DNA from: Planctomycetaceae bacterium
Lineage (GTDB): Bacteria > Planctomycetota > Planctomycetia > Pirellulales > Thermoguttaceae
DNA length: 12,377 nt
NCBI GenBank assembly: GCA_031282385.1
Contig: JAITDV010000488.1
Location: forward strand, 1 to 12,377
Direction of reading: 5' to 3'
Below the pieces are notes generated by a model. The model was not told the DNA's origin and made no database searches. It was given only the letters and a program-made list of their open reading frames with translations. This document shows, piece by piece, positions 6,577 to 12,018 of the stretch (the stretch's first letter is position 1; each line of letters opens with the position of its first letter). The translations under genes and the position numbers were made by a program.

Positions 6577-7331
6577 ATTGATTTTGGTTTATGTTTAATT
6601 TTGCCTTGTCTGAATCCTATTAAAAATATTATGACCATAGCAGCTAATGTTACGAGCAATATTGATAAATTTGGAATATAAGGGTTACTTGTAAATGCGT
6701 TCATTGAAAGTTTTGTCGTCATGCATGGTAACAACGCACCTGAACAAACAAGGAAAAAACCAATAAAAAAATGTATCGCAATAAGTTGATATTTGTTAAA
6801 CCACGAAACAATAAACGCAATCATCAACAGAATTATCGTTACAACAATTCCGACTTGAAATCCGATATTGATCGGGGCGGTTTGGCGTGTGGAAATCATT
6901 ATGTTTTGCTCAACCCAAAATATAAACACAAGAAGTATCGGCGAAGGTAAAACATTAACCGCCGCAATAAACCACGAACGAATTTCATGCAATAATTTAC
7001 CTTTACGCGATTCGCAAAATTCTTGTCTTATTGAGCCGAAAACGGTAATTGTTGTCATTATTATTTGGATAATGGACAATCCGTTAAGGACGTTGGGACT
7101 CATCAGCCAGAGTTGAAACATTTTAGGCGACTGCGAATCCGCTTTCGGTGCAAACAATACCGACGCAATCATAATTAAGCTTATTGTCAAAATAAACATA
7201 TTTACACTTCTTGAACGGACAAGGGAAATCGCACTCGATACCAATATCATTACCGTTAACGCCACAAGCATTGATCCGACCCATTGTTCGTCCATACTTT
7301 GCCAAAACGGGCTAACTATAAAAGTGTTCAT
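6558..7331 (-). CDS. Polytopic (about 7 TM) membrane protein of the ExbB/DUF2149 cluster
   Basis: A 257-residue, very hydrophobic protein. Likely helices are at residues 18-38, 43-60, 80-100, 118-140, 153-177, 181-203 and 219-240. There is no signal peptide beyond helix 1 and no catalytic motif that I recognise. Single Cys residues are at 106 and 203, the latter in a helix-end SGALLPCMTT. ExbB-DUF2149 pairs elsewhere are often next to a multi-helix DUF2162-type membrane protein and a CobN-like chelatase; this protein could be the equivalent, but the sequence match was not established. The last residues ILLVL and the TAA stop are encoded by the end of a family A repeat, so the original C-terminus may have been altered. 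Start ATG 7331 lies without a clear Shine-Dalgarno. Function unknown; possibly a transporter energised by the neighbouring stator. Confidence 0.75.
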   Translation of the reverse strand: MNTFIVSPFWQSMDEQWVGSMLVALTVMILVSSAISLVRSRSVNMFILTISLIMIASVLFAPKADSQSPKMFQLWLMSPNVLNGLSIIQIIMTTITVFGSIRQEFCESRKGKLLHEIRSWFIAAVNVLPSPILLVFIFWVEQNIMISTRQTAPINIGFQVGIVVTIILLMIAFIVSWFNKYQLIAIHFFIGFFLVCSGALLPCMTTKLSMNAFTSNPYIPNLSILLVTLAAMVIIFLIGFRQGKIKHKPKSIILLVL

Positions 7332-7484
7332 ATTTATCGTTACGAAATTGATGATTGTGTGATTATTCCCGTAGGAAAAATATCTTTCAGTAGAAAAGAA
7401 TTATTTATTCGCGGTACATTTCCAACGCATAAAACAACGGATTCATAACTCTACTATTCTTTCTTGAAAATTCAGTTTTGTTTT

Positions 7485-7552
7485 TTTAACTGTTTACATC
7501 TTAAATTTCTTTTACTGCCGCCGGCTTTTACGTTCTTGAGTTACGCAATTTA
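7485..7552 (-). repeat. Family A repeat, copy 4 (internally deleted)
   Basis: AACTGTTTACATCTTAAATT, then CTTTTACTGCCGCCGGCTTT, then CGTTCTTGAGTTACGCAATT match both halves of the full repeat. The central hairpin arm (about 20-25 bases) is missing, and the far TIR is replaced by the GGAC motif beginning at 7555. Confidence 0.65.
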
Positions 7553-7554
7553 AC

Positions 7555-7596
7555 GGACAAAACGGACTTTGGACTATGACAAACACAAGCGTTATT
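7555..7596 (+). repeat. GGAC-rich dispersed motif, copy 2
   Basis: It starts GGACAAAACGGACTTTGGAC and continues with TATGACAAACACAAGCGTTA. Its core matches 9718-9752 (+) and 4898-4941 (-). It abuts a truncated family A repeat. Confidence 0.5.
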
Positions 7597-7637
7597 TCAA
7601 AAACCAAACATTCAAGTGTGATGTATATAGAAGTTAT

Positions 7638-8327
7638 TTAATGATTTTTTAGACCAAATTTTTTCCTCAAATCTTTTCCTTCATCGGTTAGTTTTTTGCC
7701 CAATTCTAATTGTTCAGGAGTCAACACGGCTTTCATTTTATTGTTGTATTCTGAAGCGGTTTCTTTCATTTGAGTTTGTATTTTTTCTCTGATATTTTTT
7801 TTCTCTTTGTCGATGTAATTTTTTGTATCGGAGTTATTTTCGTTATTGTTTGGGCGGTTTGTTTTTAGTATTTCCTGATATTTTCCGCTGCGTTCAACTT
7901 CAAGGTCGCGTAATTTTTTTAATTGTTCGGCGGAGAGGTTGAATATTTCGAGTTTGGTGGCGTAAAGTGCGTTTGCGTTGAATCCACCGTCGAGTTGGAA
8001 TTTGTAGGTTAGTACTAATTCTTTTTGTTTTGGTGTGAGAATTTTGTAAATTTCGTTACGAAAATCATCATCCATTTTGAACCCTTCATCCGGCGGCGGA
8101 TCAACTCCGCGTTTACCGTTTCTGCCGTGCGGGAAGTAAGAATTATCGACGGCGGATTTGAGTTTAGAAATCTGTTCCTCTGTCAATTCCAATGCTTTTA
8201 CCAAACTTTCGGTTTTGATAAAAACTTCAAATCGTTCCGCCTCACTAGGTTTATTTGCCCAAATATTCGCAACAAAAATTAGCGCAACAAAAATTATGGT
8301 CGAAATTGTAATAACTGTTCTCTTCAT
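7638..8327 (-). CDS. Secreted LTxxQ-motif protein (Spy/CpxP-like)
   Basis: A 229-residue exported protein. Residues 1-24 form a signal peptide (MKRT, hydrophobic core, cleavage after ANIWA). The mature part is charged and helical and carries four LTxxQ-type motifs: LTEEQ 48-52, LTPKQ 97-101, LSAEQ 131-135 and LTPEQ 202-206. In Spy/CpxP proteins two such motifs occur in a periplasmic chaperone that responds to envelope stress or metals; planctomycetes have many proteins with scattered LTxxQ motifs and mostly unknown roles. An Asn-rich linker (NNNENN, around 160) separates the third and fourth motifs, where a Lys/Glu-rich likely coiled coil follows. The gene stands alone, 306 bp upstream of the 7-TM gene, so co-transcription is uncertain. 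Only a weak purine stretch precedes the ATG. Confidence 0.75.
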   Translation of the reverse strand: MKRTVITISTIIFVALIFVANIWANKPSEAERFEVFIKTESLVKALELTEEQISKLKSAVDNSYFPHGRNGKRGVDPPPDEGFKMDDDFRNEIYKILTPKQKELVLTYKFQLDGGFNANALYATKLEIFNLSAEQLKKLRDLEVERSGKYQEILKTNRPNNNENNSDTKNYIDKEKKNIREKIQTQMKETASEYNNKMKAVLTPEQLELGKKLTDEGKDLRKKFGLKNH

Positions 8328-8468
8328 GTCAATTGTTCTTATAAAAAAGTTTCTTAATGGTTAAGTTACTTGTGTAAGCACAAACACAAGCAACAATGTT
8401 TTTGTCAGCCGGATTACACAAATTAATTCAACTTTTCTCGATAATTCATGCAATCCGGTTTGACAATT

Positions 8469-8520
8469 GTTAAACTATGCACACTTTAATTCGTTATTGT
8501 CCGTAGGCTTATTTGTCGGA
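8469..8520 (-). repeat. Family A repeat, half copy
   Basis: GTTAAACTATGCACACTTTA matches the right-hand TIR, and GTAGGCTTATTTGTCGGAAG matches the hairpin region of the full copies. The other half is not recognisable downstream. Confidence 0.55.
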
Positions 8521-8733
8521 AGTCTGTATTGATACCATATTTACAACACCGAAATTTAAAATATGTTTGTTTAATAGTTCTATAATTTTGAATTCCATTT
8601 GGAATTACTTTGTTAAATCGTTTGTAATTTCTCCGCCTGATGCAATCAGTGGTTTACTGTAGTCTATCAATCCTTACAAACTTTCCTTGAACAAAACAAT
8701 TGACATACGAAAATAAGTTTTTCTTAACAAACA

Positions 8734-8784
8734 ATGGCGAATATTAAACCCGAATCTCAAAATCCGTCAAGCGGGAATGAATAA
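8734..8784 (+). pseudogene. Possible gene start cut off by a family B element
   Basis: ATG at 8734 opens MANIKPESQNPSSGNE. The stop codon TAA (8782-8784) is formed at the border of the family B element. A TTGACA box lies 34 bases upstream (8700-8705), but no convincing -10 or Shine-Dalgarno follows. No continuation of the frame was recognised beyond the element at 8898. It may be a remnant N-terminus or chance. Confidence 0.2.
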
Positions 8785-8897
8785 ACCTTTTCGCTAACCT
8801 GTAGGAGACCACCTTGACCCTTCCGAAGGAGGGGAATTATTCGCCTCCCTCGGAGGCGTATTCTTATTCCCCTCCTTTGGAGGGGTTAGGGGTGGTT
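8784..8897 (+). mobile_element. Family B TA-flanked palindromic element, simple copy
   Basis: The left arm AACCTTTTCGCTAACCTGTA continues to 8813 and matches 12021-12050 at 29 of 30 positions. The right arm ends GGGGTTAGGGGTGGTT, the complement of the inner left arm with small differences. TA dinucleotides sit at 8782-8783 and 8898-8899. Inside are stems of the CCTCC/GGAGG type, including CGCCTCCCTCGGAGGCG and CCCCTCCTTTGGAGGGG. No coding capacity; length 114 bp. Confidence 0.7.
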
Positions 8898-8905
8898 TAT
8901 TAATA

Positions 8906-8920
8906 CGACTGAATAGTTAC
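8906..8920 (-). repeat. Family C 15-bp motif
   Basis: GTAACTATTCAGTCG on the minus strand, identical to 5681-5695 on the plus strand. It lies 8 bases beyond the family B element. No partner end was found to its left. Confidence 0.5.
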
Positions 8921-8975
8921 GTTTATTTTGGCGTGCTGCTTTTTTGTCTGATTTGTTCCTATTCCCTGATTTTTG

Positions 8976-9110
8976 TCATATTATTGCATCAAATATTATT
9001 TTTCCAAAAATGATATGCCGTAAAAACAAGGGTTTCATAAATTCCGTTTCAATAATTTCTGCATCTTTGGGGTTCAAAATATATGCCGAAATTGAGTAAG
9101 ATTTAATCAT
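8976..9110 (-). CDS. Doubtful 44-residue hypothetical frame
   Basis: ATG 9110 opens MIKSYSISAYILNPKDAEII and continues to TGA at 8976-8978. The composition is protein-like, with several Ile/Phe residues, and a weak AAGAG lies before the ATG. No family is recognised and there is no promoter. The AT-rich surroundings make a chance frame of this length quite possible. Confidence 0.15.
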   Translation of the reverse strand: MIKSYSISAYILNPKDAEIIETEFMKPLFLRHIIFGKIIFDAII

Positions 9111-9167
9111 CTGCTCTTTTAATAAAAGCTGTTATGAAGTTTGCAAAAGTCCAGTTACTAAAATGAA

Positions 9168-9194
9168 AATAACCATTCAGTTACGTTGGTTATT
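9168..9194 (-). terminator. Hairpin at the end of the DUF3592 gene, possible terminator
   Basis: On the minus strand AATAACCA (9194-9187) pairs perfectly with TGGTTATT (9175-9168), an 8-bp stem with an 11-base loop, followed by TTCATTTTAG. The stem includes the stop codon at 9190-9192. The stem is AT-rich and the T-run is broken, so termination may be weak. The site also contains a variant of the family C motif. Confidence 0.4.
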
Positions 9195-9606
9195 TAATTT
9201 TGGCAATATAATTCCGATTGCAAAAATGAATAATCAACGCAATAAGGAGCAAATAAATCGTCGGCATCCAAAGATGCATAAACGAATAGATCATTACTGT
9301 TTCACCTTTGCATAAAATATTGATTTTGTCGCCTACTTTGTAAAAATTTTTTTTCGTTGTTCCGAAATTTGATATGAAACTTTTTTGTTCTCCGGTTTGC
9401 GAAATAAATTCTATAACTGGATAATAAAAGTTTTTTATCCGCTTACCTTTGCCTTTCGTCTCAACTTTAACTTGCGTGATCAATCCTTTTATTCGTTCTG
9501 TGTTGTAATAAAAAGCTGCCGAATTATAAAAAGTAAAAATTCCAACACCCATCAAAAATAAAACCAAACATCGAATTGCATAATGTACCTTTTTCGAATA
9601 AAACAT
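9190..9606 (-). CDS. DUF3592 domain membrane protein
   Basis: A 138-residue protein with two transmembrane helices, about residues 9-31 and 112-130, enclosing a mostly beta extracytoplasmic domain. That domain has the DUF3592 pattern: YYPVIEF (61-67), a Gly then SFISNFGTTKKNFYKVGDKI (76-95) and a short strand INILCKG. The family is common in planctomycetes, proteobacteria and others; its role is unknown. The start is well supported: AGGAGG (9615-9620) lies 8 bases before ATG 9606, the best Shine-Dalgarno in the window. It appears to be a single gene: a hairpin follows its stop, and 235 bp separate it from the DUF1559 gene on the same strand. The basic end RNYIAKIK places the C-terminus in the cytoplasm. 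Confidence 0.8.
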   Translation of the reverse strand: MFYSKKVHYAIRCLVLFLMGVGIFTFYNSAAFYYNTERIKGLITQVKVETKGKGKRIKNFYYPVIEFISQTGEQKSFISNFGTTKKNFYKVGDKINILCKGETVMIYSFMHLWMPTIYLLLIALIIHFCNRNYIAKIK

Positions 9607-9614
9607 GACAATTG

Positions 9615-9620
9615 CCTCCT
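9615..9620 (-). promoter_or_regulatory. Strong ribosome binding site of the DUF3592 gene
   Basis: AGGAGG on the minus strand, 8 bases upstream of the ATG. It stands out because most other genes here have no recognisable Shine-Dalgarno. Confidence 0.75.
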
Positions 9621-9717
9621 GTTTACAATGTTATTAAACGACAATTTTGTGATAACTATACTCATCTCAATTTAAAATTCGATTTTCATTTTTGTAAGAA
9701 GATATCTGTTACAAATT

Positions 9718-9752
9718 GGACTTTGAGGACATGACAAACCGAATGTTATATT
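9718..9752 (+). repeat. GGAC-rich dispersed motif, copy 3
   Basis: GGACTTTGAGGACATGACAA, continuing ACCGAATGTTATATT, matches 7555-7596 from its second GGAC onward. A solo family A end follows 31 bases later. Confidence 0.5.
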
Positions 9753-9783
9753 AAAAAAACGAAAATTCTATATCAATAAGTTT

Positions 9784-9803
9784 GAAACTGTTCACACTTT
9801 AAA
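9784..9803 (-). repeat. Solo family A end
   Basis: GAAACTGTTCACACTTTAAA carries AAACTGTTCACACTTTAAA, the 19-bp right-hand TIR of the full repeat, identical to 11892-11910. The rest of the repeat is absent. Confidence 0.6.
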
Positions 9804-9841
9804 ATCAAATTCAAATGAAATGATACAAACAAAGATCATCT

Positions 9842-10993
9842 TCAAGGTAAAGTTATTGTTTCACCTCCGTCTATTGTTGCGGCGGCTTGCCATGTTTGGG
9901 GTTTTATTGAGTTAGGAATAAAATGTACGCTGCCGTCCGCAAATCCGGCATTGACGCCGTTTACGTGAAAACTTCTTGCCCCAAAAATTCCTACGCCGTG
10001 AAATTGAATATCAGGTAAATTAAAATTAGGCACATAGTAATTGTTGTACGAACTATATCTCGGATAACCCCAAAGCCACGCAGCACCGCGACTGGAATCC
10101 CATTTACTACCCATATCCGTATAATGTTTAATTCCGCCCGTAGCTTCCGGTTCTACCGAAAATGCAGCAATTCCACCTTTAGTACCTGGTGTATTATCTC
10201 CTGCGGAGATCGGATTATAGACGTCCTCTGTAGTAGAACTAACATCGGCAAATCGTCTCATTATCGGAGCATCGCCGGTTGTTGGTGAAGTGCTGTTATC
10301 GCCAATTCTGGTTTCAGAGAGAATTGTTGTATTGGATGTTCCATCAGCAATAGCGTGAATATTTGTTGCTGAGTTATAGTAGAACAAACCGTCTGTTTTG
10401 TAACGTAAATCAAAATTCGGGTAAGTTCCGCTGCCGGTTGCAAACATGTAATTTGTACCGCTTGCTAAAATTCGTGTACCATCATTTGCCTCACCAACAT
10501 CGTATAAAGTCTCAAAAGTATCACTTGGACATCTGAAAATTTTTGCCTTAACTTTGAATACCTCTATCAAAGCAGGATTGATATAAACTGGGGCACCTCT
10601 ACCGCCGCCGGTTGCTAGCGGAATAGTCAAATCAACCAAAGACGCTAATGCTTCTTGCTCAATATACGGTAACAAATGAGCATGAATCGAAAATGATGCA
10701 TTTGCTCCCGTACTAAGTCCTGGAAATTGTTCATTTGAGCTGTGATAATTGTGTGTTGCAATTAACCATTGGCGCATGTTATTTGAGCAAGCCATCCGCC
10801 TTGCAGCTTCCCGCGCCGCTTGTACCGCCGGCAACAATAATGCGATCAAAATCCCGATTATTGCAATCACAACCAATAATTCTACCAAAGTGAAACCGCT
10901 TAAACTTTTTATAATAGATAAGCCGGATTTAACATCTTTATGTTGTGGTTTTGTAAGACACGTTTGAAAAAGATATATGTAATGGTTTTTCAC
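9842..10993 (-). CDS. DUF1559 prepilin-like protein with H-x9-DG motif
   Basis: A 383-residue secreted or surface protein typical of planctomycetes. Residues given are for the frame from ATG 10999, two residues longer. It has a type IV prepilin/type II secretion leader: a long basic leader, cleavage at Gly35-Phe36 in SGFTLVELL, Glu40 at position +5 and a hydrophobic helix through LIALLLPAVQ, then the family's AAREAARRMACSNN. A globular domain follows. Near the end, His345 is followed by nine residues and Asp355-Gly356 in GFADGSVHFI, the H-x9-DG tail. Known facts are limited to processing by prepilin peptidase; role unknown. Start: GGAGG (11001-11005) is 1 base from ATG 10999 but 7 bases from GTG 10993, so GTG is preferred. 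Stands alone, no pilin machinery nearby. Confidence 0.93.
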   Translation of the reverse strand: MKNHYIYLFQTCLTKPQHKDVKSGLSIIKSLSGFTLVELLVVIAIIGILIALLLPAVQAAREAARRMACSNNMRQWLIATHNYHSSNEQFPGLSTGANASFSIHAHLLPYIEQEALASLVDLTIPLATGGGRGAPVYINPALIEVFKVKAKIFRCPSDTFETLYDVGEANDGTRILASGTNYMFATGSGTYPNFDLRYKTDGLFYYNSATNIHAIADGTSNTTILSETRIGDNSTSPTTGDAPIMRRFADVSSTTEDVYNPISAGDNTPGTKGGIAAFSVEPEATGGIKHYTDMGSKWDSSRGAAWLWGYPRYSSYNNYYVPNFNLPDIQFHGVGIFGARSFHVNGVNAGFADGSVHFIPNSIKPQTWQAAATIDGGETITLP

Positions 10994-11000
10994 TTGCATA

Positions 11001-11005
11001 CCTCC
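11001..11005 (-). promoter_or_regulatory. Ribosome binding site that decides the DUF1559 start
   Basis: GGAGG on the minus strand. Only one base separates it from the ATG at 10999, too close for initiation, whereas the in-frame GTG at 10993 has a normal 7-base spacing. Confidence 0.6.
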
Positions 11006-11230
11006 ATTATTTTTTATAATTTTATAATTTGGTCAAACCGAATTTTTTGCGCAAGAACACAACATATAATTAGTAACAAAAAATACGAACTGCGCAAATT
11101 CAGTTTGAGACAATAATTAAGTTTGTTATAGCTGTGGATAAATTGACAATTTGATATGTAATCCGACAAACAGTCAGCATACTAATTGCAATGCGCAACA
11201 GAAAACACAAAACTCAAACACAATTTAAGA

Positions 11231-11635
11231 TCAAACCAGAATCGGCGGCGCACGGCATGAAGGTACACCATACACGAGTTGTGTGTTTTGTGAAACCGAA
11301 ATTAAGAGTAGTGCGGATAAGATTTCTGTAACAATAATTGTAGCAGTGTCAAATGAAAATAAAGGAACTGTTGTACAAAGAAATTTGCAAATGCTGCATT
11401 CATGATTTGAGTCTATGTCGTCAGATTTTGGATCTGTGTTGGCAAATATGTTGTGCTGCGAATTGGAATGCGGCAGGCAAGAATCACAAGTTATGCTGTT
11501 ACACATTCCGTCGCCGCAATTTGTGTTATCGAGGTGAAAGTGCAACATGGGCAACAGAATCAGCGCATAGACATAAACAAGCAACGACAATAAAGCTTTA
11601 ATTTGTCGAATTGTTTTATGAAATAATCTTTTCAT
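11231..11635 (-). CDS. Small Cys/His-rich membrane-anchored protein, unknown (DUF2946-like features)
   Basis: A 134-residue protein from ATG 11635. A basic start MKRLFHKTIRQ leads into a hydrophobic helix (12-32) ending LPMLHFHLDN. The exported part has Cys at 40, 45, 50, 53, 80, 83 and 87 together with His residues (C-x4-C-x4-C-x2-C and ECSICKFLC), suggesting metal binding. A second helix lies at about 99-114 and the end is SCRAPPILV. A short secreted His/Cys region with a terminal RAPP resembles DUF2946-like proteins often linked to copper, but this is a resemblance only. The longer frame from TTG 11755 is rejected because that TTG is the -35 box of a promoter. Possibly related in function to the TolC efflux gene 10 kb away; this is speculative. 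Confidence 0.55.
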   Translation of the reverse strand: MKRLFHKTIRQIKALLSLLVYVYALILLPMLHFHLDNTNCGDGMCNSITCDSCLPHSNSQHNIFANTDPKSDDIDSNHECSICKFLCTTVPLFSFDTATIIVTEILSALLLISVSQNTQLVYGVPSCRAPPILV

Positions 11636-11726
11636 CGTACAAAAAATTGCCCAAAAAACCAACCAAGCTCCGATAAATCCAATACCAAATTCCAACACCG
11701 CTAGAGTCAAAATTTCAAAGTCGCAG

Positions 11727-11755
11727 AGTATAATAGCAAACAGTCTGTTTGTCAA
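11727..11755 (-). promoter_or_regulatory. Sigma-70 promoter of the Cys/His-rich gene
   Basis: On the minus strand: -35 TTGACA (11755-11750), 17-bp spacer, -10 TATACT (11732-11727). The -35 is perfect and the -10 matches 5 of 6 positions. The expected start near 11720 leaves about 85 bases of leader before ATG 11635. It lies 12 bases from a family A repeat. Confidence 0.7.
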
Positions 11756-11767
11756 GTGCTATTTTTA

Positions 11768-11874
11768 TATACTTTTCGTACTATAAATTGCGTGACTCAA
11801 GAGCATACAAGCTTTACCTTCCGATAAGTAAGCAGGCGAAAGTAAACGAAATTTAAAGTGTGAACAGTTTAAAA
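11768..11874 (+). repeat. Family A MITE-like repeat, copy 7 (full length, opposite orientation)
   Basis: It begins TATACTTTTCGTACTATAAA and ends AAAGTGTGAACAGTTTAAAA. The body CGTGACTCAAGAGCATACAA matches the complement of the copies at 5527 and 6473. The classical hairpin is altered, but GCTTTACCTT can pair with AAGTAAGC through bulges. Confidence 0.85.
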
Positions 11875-11910
11875 CCTCAAAATATCAATTCAAACTGTTC
11901 ACACTTTAAA
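11852..11910. repeat. Perfect 19-bp inverted repeat of two family A ends
   Basis: TTTAAAGTGTGAACAGTTT (11852-11870), the right end of the full copy, faces AAACTGTTCACACTTTAAA (11892-11910), a solo end, across 21 bases. The pairing is perfect. It would form a strong hairpin in either transcript and hints at nested or recombined insertions. Confidence 0.75.
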
Positions 11911-12018
11911 TAGTTGTCCCTGAAAAAGTCTTTTTGTTGTTTTAATGGTAGCCAACTTGTTCGCGGCGAGTTCGTTTGAGCGTCTGAATGGGTACTCCTT
12001 GTCAATTAATTTTGATAA
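11911..12018. other. Spacer without recognised genes
   Basis: About 108 bases between the solo family A end and the family B element. A stretch with higher G+C (11945-11985) looks unlike its surroundings but has no supported frame. Confidence 0.3.

Larger units (their letters stand above)
7332..7637. other. 306-bp spacer without a credible gene
   Basis: It contains a deleted family A repeat (7485-7552) directly followed by a GGAC-rich motif (7555-7596). The part next to the 7-TM gene (7332-7484) shows no strong promoter and only a very short frame (MNPLFYALEMYRE on the minus strand), which is not called as a gene. Confidence 0.5.
8328..9189. other. 862-bp gene-poor spacer with repeats and possible gene debris
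   Basis: Closest to the LTxxQ gene are two adjacent inverted repeats: CTTAATGGTTAAG (8353-8365) and CTTGTGT paired with ACACAAG (about 8369-8390). These could be operator sites for the LTxxQ gene. CCGGATT (8409-8415) and AATCCGG (8452-8458) form another pair. A half copy of family A follows (8469-8520), then AATTCCATTTGGAATT (8591-8606), a short broken frame (8734-8784), a family B element (8784-8897), a family C end (8906-8920) and AT-rich sequence with at most one doubtful small frame (8976-9110). Confidence 0.5.

Noticed and set aside
7360..7450. Very short frame MNPLFYALEMYRE on the minus strand
   Set aside because: Thirteen codons, no Shine-Dalgarno and no recognised peptide family.
335..8327. 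A complete metal-efflux or defence system linking TolC, the AddB-like nuclease and the ExbB module
   Set aside because: Different strands, separated by a terminator and repeats, and the essential partners (RND pump, fusion protein, AddA) are absent from the window.
11133..11141. Perfect DnaA box (TTATCCACA on the minus strand) as a sign of a replication origin
   Set aside because: A single box without a cluster, AT-rich unwinding repeats or dnaA/dnaN neighbours; expected by chance in AT-rich DNA.
11636..11755. N-terminal 40 codons of the longer frame from TTG 11755
   Set aside because: The TTG is part of a -35 box of a well-formed promoter whose transcript would start after it.
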